DNA from: Priestia aryabhattai B8W22
GTDB lineage: Bacteria > Bacillota > Bacilli > Bacillales > Bacillaceae_H
Length of the DNA stretch: 64,000 nt
Assembly: GCF_000956595.1 (NCBI RefSeq)
Contig: NZ_JYOO01000010.1
Coordinates: forward strand, 92,718-156,717
Reading direction: 5' to 3'
Shown here: positions 17,890-24,946 of the stretch, in pieces
Layout of the letters: each line of letters begins with the position of its first letter
Numbering within the stretch: the stretch's first letter is position 1
The notes under the pieces: model-generated
The model's input: the letters and a program-made list of their open reading frames with translations, nothing else
What the model was told of the DNA's origin: nothing
The model's database searches: none
Program-made: the position numbers and the translations under genes

Positions 17890-17916
17890 AAAACACACGC
17901 TTTATTAGCGTGTGTG
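17890..17916 (-). terminator. Terminator overlapping the end of the CwlK-like gene
   Basis: ACACACGC-TAATAAA-GCGTGTGT followed by TTTTTT on the minus strand; the 5' arm contains the last codons. Confidence 0.85.
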
Positions 17917-18426
17917 GTCTTTTATATTTTCCGGATTCATTTGAAAATGCGGATAGTCTTTAAAACCTTGCCAATCTCCTCCCCATTCAAACTCTAAACC
18001 TTTTGCGATATCTACAACTTCCATCCAATCAGATTGATTGTTATGATTACCGTCATATTCCATGTCCCAAACAACTCGTCCATCTTTCAACCGAATAGCA
18101 AAATCAATAGCTAATCCATAGTTATGATAAGACTGCCCGCCCTTTGAATAAGTCACAATATTACCTTCTTCCGTTCTGCCTTTTGCATAAAGCTTATCTT
18201 GTTCTTCTTTTGAACGGAAACCTTCCGTAATTACAATCGAGATTCCTTGGTCGTTTGCTTGTTGAACAAGTTTATTTTTCTTTTCTTCTACGACAGGATG
18301 TAACTCAGTTGCTCCTGAAAAATCTTTTAACGTTGGACCCGGCTTCAACTCATCGCGAAACAAAAATAACAGGCTTACCGCTATCGCAACTATCAAAGCT
18401 ATTGCCAATTTTTTACGAACGTTCAT
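17905..18426 (-). CDS. cwlK: Peptidoglycan L-alanoyl-D-glutamate peptidase, CwlK-like (M15)
   Basis: Cell-wall hydrolase of 173 residues. An N-terminal membrane or signal segment (about 6-23) precedes a peptidase M15 domain. The zinc motifs are present: SYHNYGLAIDFA (His at about 101, Asp at about 108) and YPHFQM (His near 160). Size and layout match B. subtilis CwlK, an endopeptidase cleaving L-Ala-D-Glu; a D,D-carboxypeptidase of the VanY type would look similar. It is monocistronic. Confidence 0.85.
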   Translation of the reverse strand: MNVRKKLAIALIVAIAVSLLFLFRDELKPGPTLKDFSGATELHPVVEEKKNKLVQQANDQGISIVITEGFRSKEEQDKLYAKGRTEEGNIVTYSKGGQSYHNYGLAIDFAIRLKDGRVVWDMEYDGNHNNQSDWMEVVDIAKGLEFEWGGDWQGFKDYPHFQMNPENIKDHTR

Positions 18427-18640
18427 CTATATAAAATCTCCATTCTTTTTTGCTGTTACTTAAATAAAATCATATCGAATTTCATTTTGTTATCCAATAA
18501 AAGAGCCGTAGTGTTCAACAAACGTCTATATTTTTTCGTTTTTTATCTATTTTCACCATTTTTTCACTATTGGTGGTTACATTAACAATTGTGGACAGCT
18601 CTGTACCACACCCCTATAACTTTTAAGGAGTGACAACAGC

Positions 18641-19294
18641 ATGAAAAAGAAACTATTCGGTTATATCATGGCAAGCGGTTTAACACTAGGAGTTATGGCC
18701 GCTGCAAACTCCACGGCATTTGCAGCAAGCAAAAATGAAACAAGCTCTTCAACAGTTGTAGAGCGAACAAATGGCATTACAACAAATACGGATGATGCAA
18801 CACAACAAAAAGTTGATGATATTATGAAAAAAGCACAGGAAAATTTACAGAAACTCGGCGTAAGCTTACCTCAGCACAGAGAAGGCCCCTTCAGCAATTT
18901 AGATGCGGCTACAAAGGAAAAAGCCAAAGCTATTATGGATCAGCTTCGCGACGGCACCCTGACTAAGGAACAAGCTGAAGCCAAATTAAAAGAACTTGGC
19001 GTTAATTTTCCTGAACATAAAGGCGACCCTTTTAGCAATCTCGATGCAGCCACTAAGAAAAAAGCCAAAGCTATTATGGATCAGCTTCGCGACGGCACCC
19101 TGACTAAGGAACAAGCTGAAGCCAAATTAAAAGAACTTGGTGTTCAACTTCCTGCTAAAAAGAAAGATTTTCTCAATGGTTTAGATGCTGAAACAAAAGC
19201 TAAAGCCGAGACTATTTTAGAAAATGCAAAAAAAGAAATTCAAAAACTCGGTGTCACAATGCCGTTTGAAAAGAACGAGCACAAAGCTCAATAA
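18641..19294 (+). CDS. Secreted protein with repeated helical units
   Basis: A 217-residue exported protein I do not recognise as a named family. The signal peptide ends near STAFA (about residue 28). The mature part has four related helical units, each starting with LDAATK or similar and ending with LGV plus a hydrophobic residue and Pro. The two central units are 47 residues long and nearly identical (KAKAIMDQLRDGTLTKEQ is shared); the outer two are shorter and diverged. The ribosome binding site is AAGGAGTG. A strong bidirectional terminator follows. The central repeats contain an 82-bp stretch identical at DNA level. Confidence 0.85.
   Translation: MKKKLFGYIMASGLTLGVMAAANSTAFAASKNETSSSTVVERTNGITTNTDDATQQKVDDIMKKAQENLQKLGVSLPQHREGPFSNLDAATKEKAKAIMDQLRDGTLTKEQAEAKLKELGVNFPEHKGDPFSNLDAATKKKAKAIMDQLRDGTLTKEQAEAKLKELGVQLPAKKKDFLNGLDAETKAKAETILENAKKEIQKLGVTMPFEKNEHKAQ
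18918..19140 (+). repeat. Tandem coding repeat with an 82-bp identical core
   Basis: Bases 18918-18999 and 19059-19140 are identical over 82 bp, at a period of 141 bp (47 codons). Upstream of the identical block the same amino acids (SNLDAATK) are coded with synonymous differences in most codons, so the identity has a sharp edge. Confidence 0.93.
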
Positions 19295-19296
19295 CT

Positions 19297-19337
19297 AAAA
19301 AAAGCTACTTGGCTGTTGAGAGCCAAGTAGCTTTTTT
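19297..19337. terminator. Bidirectional terminator
   Basis: AGCTACTTGGCT and AGCCAAGTAGCT form a 12-bp perfect stem with A and T runs on both sides, between convergent genes. Confidence 0.92.
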
Positions 19338-20556
19338 ATGATGCAGTTTTCCGTCTGACTAACGTCATGTACACACCTAATGCTAATAAATCACAGACCA
19401 TAATCACAATGCCCATCGGCAGAGCATTCTGCCCTCCTCCAAGTCCAACAAGAGGGGCTACGGCTGCTCCGAGCAAGAACGGCAGCAATCCTAGAAGCGC
19501 TGAAGCACTCCCTGCATTAGAAGCTTGATTTTGCATAGCAAGTGAAAAAACGGTTGTATTCACAATTCCTACGCTTGATACAACAAAGAAAAGCAAGATG
19601 CAGACCAAAATAACGGACGTGTGAGTAGCAATCACAGCCACTAAAAGCACGCTTCCAACGGCTGCTTGAAGCAATCCATACACAAGAAGAGTAGCTTCCT
19701 TTACTTTACCCGCTAAACGTCCTGTCACTTGAGTAGCTATAATGAGACCAAAACCGTTAATAGCAAAAACAAAGCTGAACATCTGCGGAGACAGTCCATA
19801 AATGTCTTGAAGAACAAACGTAGAACCTGAGATATAAGCAAACATAGCGCTCATAATAAAACCTTGCGCCAGCGCATATCCCACGAAGACACCATCTTTT
19901 AGCAATACGCCAAATGTACGCAGTACTTCTGTTAATCCACCTTCTTTACGGCGTTCAGCCGGCAGCGTTTCTTTCAAGCCAAATAAAACGGCAAAAAACA
20001 TTAGTGCACCAATTACAGCTAACACGCCAAATACTCCGCGCCACGACATGACCGTCAGCAGCTGACCACCGGCAACCGGAGCCAAAATAGGAGCTAAACC
20101 ATTTACGAGCATAAGCATGGAGAAAAACTTTGTTAAATCCGAACCTGAAAACAAGTCTCGCACACTTGCTCTTGAAATAACCATTCCTGCTGCTCCCGCC
20201 ATGCCTTGAATAAATCGTAAAACGATAAAAATCCAAATAGAAGGCGCAAACACGCATAAAACAGAGGCAACCGCATAAGTGATTAATGCTGCTACAAGCG
20301 GCTTTTTCCTTCCGCGGATATCACTGAATGGCCCCATTACCACTTGCCCAAATGCCAAGCCCAATAAGCAAGACGTTAGACTGACCTGTGCTAAAGAAGC
20401 TGAAGTATGCAATTCTTTCGCAAGCGTCGGCAGCGCTGGCAAATACATATCGATTGATAACGGCCCAAATGCGCTTAGTGAGCCCAAGATTAAAATAAAT
20501 AAAATTCGATTTCCTCGGCTTAAAGACATTCCTTGGGAAATACTTTGCTGATTCAT
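19336..20556 (-). CDS. Bcr/CflA-family multidrug efflux MFS transporter
   Basis: Proton-driven efflux pump of 406 residues with 12 predicted helices. Bcr/CflA marks are SIDMYLPALPTLAKEL (helix 1), the MFS motif A GPFSDIRGRKKPL, and LRFIQGMAGAAGMVISRASVRDL in helices 4-5. Members export bicyclomycin, chloramphenicol, sulfonamides and other small molecules; the substrate here is unknown. It lies 67 nt downstream of a BmrR-like MerR regulator gene with a MerR-type promoter in the gap, so drug-induced activation is likely. Confidence 0.92.
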   Translation of the reverse strand: MNQQSISQGMSLSRGNRILFILILGSLSAFGPLSIDMYLPALPTLAKELHTSASLAQVSLTSCLLGLAFGQVVMGPFSDIRGRKKPLVAALITYAVASVLCVFAPSIWIFIVLRFIQGMAGAAGMVISRASVRDLFSGSDLTKFFSMLMLVNGLAPILAPVAGGQLLTVMSWRGVFGVLAVIGALMFFAVLFGLKETLPAERRKEGGLTEVLRTFGVLLKDGVFVGYALAQGFIMSAMFAYISGSTFVLQDIYGLSPQMFSFVFAINGFGLIIATQVTGRLAGKVKEATLLVYGLLQAAVGSVLLVAVIATHTSVILVCILLFFVVSSVGIVNTTVFSLAMQNQASNAGSASALLGLLPFLLGAAVAPLVGLGGGQNALPMGIVIMVCDLLALGVYMTLVRRKTAS

Positions 20557-20596
20557 CTATTGTTGTCTCTCCCTTCAGCGGTTTTACAATAGTCTC

Positions 20597-20627
20597 ATAT
20601 TAAACCCTCCAGCTACTGGATAGTCAA
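20597..20627 (-). promoter_or_regulatory. MerR-type promoter with 19-bp spacer
   Basis: On the minus strand TTGACT (20627-20622) and TAATAT (20602-20597) are separated by 19 nt, longer than normal, as in MerR-activated promoters. The spacer contains the dyad CCAG-TAG-CTGG. The -35 box overlaps the stop codon of the regulator gene. It resembles the bmr promoter of B. subtilis in layout. Confidence 0.8.
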
Positions 20628-21445
20628 GACGTAATTCGAATTTGAATTTCCGTCAGCCGCTCTTCTTCATGATGAGAAATAAATGAATCTACAATCCGCC
20701 GAATTAAGAAAGGACCTTCTGCTTTGTATCCTTCCGCATGGATAAAGCTTAGTAACGTATCGTAATAGACTCCTGTGGTATCTCTCTTTTCTCTCATATA
20801 AATAGATGCGTAATCACCTTCAGGTATTAACGTAACGAGCTCATGCTTAAAAGAAATATCGCTTTCGACTAATAAAAAAATGCCATCGTAATCTGTAAAT
20901 TGGTGTTTTTGGGTGTTTTCCACCGACAGCATAAATCCTACTTTTCCAATCATAATCGGAGTAATATGGCTGATTTTCTTTTTTAAATCACGGAGAACAC
21001 TTTCAGTCCCGTCTAACGTACCTACCTCCGCTTTTACTTGCACAACTTCACGAGAAGGAAGGTGTTTGATGAATGGGACTCCTATTTGGTTAATATGTCT
21101 CGTCTTTTCTAATTCCCTCCTTCGAGTTGTTAACTGCGCATTCACTCTTTGAAGGTGACGAATTTTTTCTTTTGTTACCTTCTGATATTCCGCTAAGGTT
21201 TCAATAAATTCATCCAAGCTGCTGTGCTCCATCTTTCTTTTAATTTCTTTTAACGGAACTCCCATAAGCTTTAAATAGACAATAATATCTAATTTCTTAA
21301 ATTGTTCTAACGTATAATAACGATATCCGGTTTGCGGATCAACTTCATGAGGCTCAAATAGACCAATTTCATCATAATAACGAAGTGTTTTAATCGGAAT
21401 ATCGTGCAGTCTGGCCATTTGCCCAATTGTAAATTTGTTTTGCAC
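20624..21445 (-). CDS. MerR-family transcriptional activator, BmrR-like
   Basis: DNA-binding regulator of 273 residues, close to BmrR in size. The N-terminal winged helix (FTIGQMARLHDIPIKTLRYYDEIGLF, about 5-30) is followed by a coiled-coil dimer helix (about 80-118) and a C-terminal GyrI-like ligand-binding domain (about 130-270) that contains SVENTQKHQFTDYDGIFLLVE. Such domains bind lipophilic cationic drugs and activate efflux genes by twisting a 19-bp-spacer promoter, exactly what lies before the next gene. It is transcribed in the same direction as the pump. Confidence 0.9.
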   Translation of the reverse strand: MQNKFTIGQMARLHDIPIKTLRYYDEIGLFEPHEVDPQTGYRYYTLEQFKKLDIIVYLKLMGVPLKEIKRKMEHSSLDEFIETLAEYQKVTKEKIRHLQRVNAQLTTRRRELEKTRHINQIGVPFIKHLPSREVVQVKAEVGTLDGTESVLRDLKKKISHITPIMIGKVGFMLSVENTQKHQFTDYDGIFLLVESDISFKHELVTLIPEGDYASIYMREKRDTTGVYYDTLLSFIHAEGYKAEGPFLIRRIVDSFISHHEEERLTEIQIRITS

Positions 21446-21508
21446 TATGAATTCACCTTCTTTATGTAAAGCTGCTTGTACTTAAAACAAGCAACTCCGT
21501 AATTCTCA

Positions 21509-22522
21509 TCATTTATTTAATTCTTGTACAAGCTCTTCCACAATAAGATGTGCCGGCAGTTCTTTTGCCATCGCAAACCCGGTTCCTGCCCACAAAGAAG
21601 TGTACTCTGGATTATTCATTCTTGTAGCTTTTGTTCGAATAGGCTTTGTCATGTAATGAATATGAGGGTAAGCGGATGGTGCCGATTTATCATAGGAAAT
21701 AAAAAAAGAATTCACAAATCCTCTAGCACGCTTCCCTGTAAAAGCGCATGTGATACCTGTTTCATTAAAACGCTTTTGAAGAATGCTTTCTTTATGAAGA
21801 GCACTCGCTCCGCTTTCTGGACAACAAATAAAAGCCGTACCTAACTGTGCAGCAGAAGCTCCTTCTTGTAGCACGCGCTTGATGTCAGACCCCGTCATCA
21901 ACCCTCCCGCAGCAATCAATGGCTTTTTAGTGATTGAGCGAACTTCTTTTAGCAAATTCATAAGCGGATAGTCCATCGAACTCTCTAAAAAAGTAGACCG
22001 ATGGCCACCGGCTTCAATGCCTTGCAAACATAGCGCATCCGCTCCTGCTCTCAAAGCCACTTCGGCTTCTTGAGGTGTTGTAATCGTAACGAAAACACGG
22101 CTTCCAATTCCTTTTAAACTTGCTACAACCTCTCGATCCGGGCACCCAAATGTAAAGCTCACAGCAGGTACTCGATGTTTTTGAATGATGTCGAGCTTGG
22201 CGCTCCATTCATCATCATCATTCTTTGGTATACCAACTTGACACTCCAAATATTCAGCTACTTTTGACAGTTCTTTTTGATAACAATCAAGTGTATCAAC
22301 TGCTACTTTTTCATTTGTCGGAACAAACAGATTCACTCCAAAAGGTTTTTTCGTAAGTGAGTGCATCTCTATAATTTCCTGCTCCAATTCACACGCATTT
22401 TTATATCCCGCAGCTAAAAACCCTAGCCCTCCGCTATTAGATACCGCTGCAGCTAGTTTAGGCGTCGAAACTCCTCCTGCCATGGGAGCCTGTACAATTG
22501 GATACTCACATATATTTTCCAC
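21509..22522 (-). CDS. Nitronate monooxygenase (2-nitropropane dioxygenase family)
   Basis: FMN enzyme of about 337 residues that oxidises alkyl nitronates such as propionate-3-nitronate. A TIM-barrel begins with YPIVQAPMAGGVSTPKLAAAVS; the FMN and active-site motif GIEAGGHRSTF carries the conserved His, and GGLMTGSDIKRVLQEGASAAQLGTAF is the phosphate-binding region. I start it at the GTG at 22522, 5 nt behind GAGGTGAT; a GTG three codons upstream lies within that site. The neighbours do not suggest a pathway. Confidence 0.9.
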   Translation of the reverse strand: MENICEYPIVQAPMAGGVSTPKLAAAVSNSGGLGFLAAGYKNACELEQEIIEMHSLTKKPFGVNLFVPTNEKVAVDTLDCYQKELSKVAEYLECQVGIPKNDDDEWSAKLDIIQKHRVPAVSFTFGCPDREVVASLKGIGSRVFVTITTPQEAEVALRAGADALCLQGIEAGGHRSTFLESSMDYPLMNLLKEVRSITKKPLIAAGGLMTGSDIKRVLQEGASAAQLGTAFICCPESGASALHKESILQKRFNETGITCAFTGKRARGFVNSFFISYDKSAPSAYPHIHYMTKPIRTKATRMNNPEYTSLWAGTGFAMAKELPAHLIVEELVQELNK

Positions 22523-22574
22523 ACTTATCACCTCAGCCTTTCATGCTTTCTCTCTTCATTCTACTATAATCCCA

Positions 22575-22600
22575 GAAAAAAAAGCCCTCCAAAAGGGCTT
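22575..22600 (-). terminator. Terminator
   Basis: AAAAGCCC-TTTTGGA-GGGCTTTT followed by further T on the minus strand, upstream of the nitronate monooxygenase gene. It probably ends the transcript coming from pgl and the structured segment at 22673-22768. Confidence 0.8.
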
Positions 22601-22672
22601 TTCTTCCATATATAGATAGATTATAAAGGATGCTAAGAAACACACACTACCTGACTATTCCCTCAAAGGTTC

Positions 22673-22722
22673 ACCTAAGCGGATGGCACTAAACCCGCAA
22701 GGGAAGTGACAGGCGCTTAGGT
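22673..22722. other. Unassigned structured element
   Basis: ACCTAAGCG and CGCTTAGGT pair over 9 bp and enclose an internal loop, an inner CACT/AGTG stem and CCC-GCAA-GGG, a GNRA-capped helix when read on the plus strand. It does not match a riboswitch or RNA class I can name. Confidence 0.55.
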
Positions 22723-22723
22723 C

Positions 22724-22768
22724 TAGACAATAAAGCATAATCGTTCTTTGATTATGCTTTATTGTCTA
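22724..22768. repeat. 19-bp perfect inverted repeat
   Basis: The arms, starting TAGACAATAAAGC, are fully complementary over 19 bp with a 7-nt loop, and no U-run follows on either strand. It lies directly past the pgl stop codon. Confidence 0.75.
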
Positions 22769-22774
22769 CATCGA

Positions 22775-23839
22775 TTACTTATAATGGAGGAACTTTACGC
22801 ACACAGCTTCTGGAACCGTAACGTTAGATTGAAGAAGCGTTAGCTTTCCACTTTCTTGGTCTCTTTCAAACAGCACCAAGTTTCCTGTCTCTTGATTAGA
22901 CGCCACAATAAATTGTTCGGTTGGATCCAAAACAAAATCGCGCGGCCAGTCGCCTTCAGTGCCTGTCCATTCTACAAATGTTAACTGTCCAGAATCCTGA
23001 TCTACTTTGAATGTTGCAATTGAGTTATGTCCGCGGTTTCCTGCATAGACAAAGCGGCCGTCTGAAGAAATGTGGATCGCACTCCCTTGATTATTTTCTG
23101 TAAAATCAGCCGGGATCGCTAAATTAGCTTGTTGTTGAGTAAAGCTTCCTTTGCTTTCGTCATAAGTTAAAAATAAAACTTCAGAGCTGAATTCTGTCAT
23201 GGCATAGGCATAGCGGCCATTTGGATGGAACGTTAAATGTCTAGGGCCCGAACCAACGGATGTAGAAAGGCTGTTGACTTCTTTTAATTTATTCTCTTCC
23301 ACTTCATATGTCACGATTTCATCAATACCTAAGTCCACAACGGCCACGTGCTTTTCTCCAGGAGTAAAATCGGCATAGTGTACGTGTGGTTTTCCTTTTT
23401 GTCCTTTTTTGAGGTCTGAATGAGGATGTTCCACTACGGATGCTACATATTCAATTTCTCCTGTTTCTTCATTAACAGAATACGTCTCAACGCTCCCTTT
23501 ATGAAAGTTAGCAGATAAAACAAGCGTATTATCTTCATTCACTGAAACGTAGCAAGGAGGCGCGCCGTCTAGCAGCTGTTTGTTTACAAACTTTAGTTGC
23601 CCCGTGTTTGGATCAACCTTAAAAGCAGCTACTCCGCCTTTTTCTCCTTCTTTAATAACTGTATAAAGATGTTTGTTGTCTTTGCTTGCATTTAAGTATG
23701 TAGGATTTTCAATTTTAGCCACGGCTTTTACTTCTACAATCTTTTTAGCCTTCGTATCTAAAGTAAATGTATAGACACCTTCACTGCCTGCTTTTGTATA
23801 TGTACCTGCAAATCCAATAAATTTTCCATGTTCACTCAT
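22775..23839 (-). CDS. pgl: 6-phosphogluconolactonase (beta-propeller type)
   Basis: Cytoplasmic enzyme of the oxidative pentose phosphate pathway that opens 6-phosphogluconolactone. The 354-residue length fits the seven-bladed propeller lactonase family (PF10282, B. subtilis Pgl/YkgB). Family marks are FAGTYT near the N-terminus, PHVHYADFTPGEKHVAVVDLG in the middle, GSGPRHLTFHPNG, and NRGHNSIATF. The ATG is behind GGAGGGG. It is monocistronic; an unusual hairpin and a structured element follow it. Confidence 0.88.
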   Translation of the reverse strand: MSEHGKFIGFAGTYTKAGSEGVYTFTLDTKAKKIVEVKAVAKIENPTYLNASKDNKHLYTVIKEGEKGGVAAFKVDPNTGQLKFVNKQLLDGAPPCYVSVNEDNTLVLSANFHKGSVETYSVNEETGEIEYVASVVEHPHSDLKKGQKGKPHVHYADFTPGEKHVAVVDLGIDEIVTYEVEENKLKEVNSLSTSVGSGPRHLTFHPNGRYAYAMTEFSSEVLFLTYDESKGSFTQQQANLAIPADFTENNQGSAIHISSDGRFVYAGNRGHNSIATFKVDQDSGQLTFVEWTGTEGDWPRDFVLDPTEQFIVASNQETGNLVLFERDQESGKLTLLQSNVTVPEAVCVKFLHYK

Positions 23840-24172
23840 TTTCCTATACCCCTCCTAAAGAATTGTTTTGTTTCATTTATTTTACTATATCATACCGCAT
23901 TTGTTATAGAGAATGCTCCAATTCAACGTTCATTTATCAGTTTTCCCTACATGCCTATCGTCAAACCCTTCCTTTTTAAGCCTGCATCTTGCATTTTCCT
24001 ACTATTGGGCGTTATGATTAAGGATGATTTTATATCGCCCAATAGCAGACGGTTCCTGTATTTCTTAGATTTTCAAATAAAGAAGAATCAACTGATGAAT
24101 AGTCGACTTTCATCGCTATAACCGCTGCTCAACTTTTTTCTTAAAGTTACATCAAAAAAGGAGTGAACAACA
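23840..24172. other. Intergenic region between divergent pgl and mapB
   Basis: 333 nt with no gene that I can support. The only structure seen is a 10-bp perfect inverted repeat, CTATTGGGCG at 24002-24011 and CGCCCAATAG at 24036-24045, with a 24-nt loop and no T-run. It must hold two divergent promoters, none of them clear. Confidence 0.6.
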
Positions 24173-24919
24173 ATGATCACATTAAAAAGTGAACGCGAAA
24201 TTAATTTAATGCACGAAGCAGGTAAACTATTAGCTTCTTGTCATAAAGAAATCGCTAAAATGATCAAACCAGGCATAACAACAATGCAAATTGATACATT
24301 TGTTGAAGAGTACTTAGCAAAGCACGGAGCAACGCCGGAACAAAAAGGATACAAAGGATATCAATATGCAACGTGCGCTTCTTTAAATGATGAAATTTGC
24401 CACGGTTTCCCAACAACTAAACCGTTAAAAGACGGGGATATTGTAACCATTGATATGGTTGTAAATTTAAACGGAGGCTTAGCAGATTCCGCATGGACTC
24501 ATACCGTTGGAGACATTTCAGACGAAGCACAGCGTCTAGTAGATGTTACATACGAAGCGCTTTTAAAAGGAATCGAGCAAGCACAGCCAGGAAATCGTAC
24601 AGGTGACATCGGCCACGCTATTCAAAGCTATGTAGAAGGTGAAAGATTCTCTGTGGTACGTGACTTCACAGGACACGGAATTGGAAATACCATGCACGAA
24701 GCGCCTACAATTCTTCACTACGGAAAAGCTGGCAAAGGTACACGTTTAAAAGAAGGTATGGTTATTACAATTGAGCCAATGGTAAACGCTGGTACATGGC
24801 ATTCTAAAATGGATAAAAACGGTTGGACTGCTCGTACAACAGACGGTAAATTATCCGCTCAATTTGAACATACGCTTGCGATTACGAAAAACGGTCCTCT
24901 TATTTTAACAGCACATTAA
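24173..24919 (+). CDS. mapB: Methionine aminopeptidase type I (YflG-like)
   Basis: Removes the initiator Met from new proteins in the cytoplasm. At 248 residues it has the pita-bread fold without an extension. The five metal ligands are visible: two Asp in TIDMVVNLNGGLADSAW, His in TGHGIGNTMHEAP, Glu in TIEPMVN and Glu in QFEHTLAI. In B. subtilis the essential map gene lies in the ribosomal cluster and yflG is the second copy; this one stands alone, so it is likely the YflG-type copy. The ribosome binding site is AAAAGGAGTG. Confidence 0.92.
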   Translation: MITLKSEREINLMHEAGKLLASCHKEIAKMIKPGITTMQIDTFVEEYLAKHGATPEQKGYKGYQYATCASLNDEICHGFPTTKPLKDGDIVTIDMVVNLNGGLADSAWTHTVGDISDEAQRLVDVTYEALLKGIEQAQPGNRTGDIGHAIQSYVEGERFSVVRDFTGHGIGNTMHEAPTILHYGKAGKGTRLKEGMVITIEPMVNAGTWHSKMDKNGWTARTTDGKLSAQFEHTLAITKNGPLILTAH

Positions 24920-24946
24920 AAAAACAGCCCTTTTGAGGCTGTTTTC
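24918..24946. terminator. Bidirectional terminator
   Basis: AAAACAGCC-CTTTTGA-GGCTGTTTT, with an A-run on one side, between convergent genes. Confidence 0.82.

Noticed and set aside
21460..21495. Hairpin GCTTGT/ACAAGC between the nitronate monooxygenase and MerR genes as a terminator
   Set aside because: The stem is short and no T-run follows; kept out as a weak structure.
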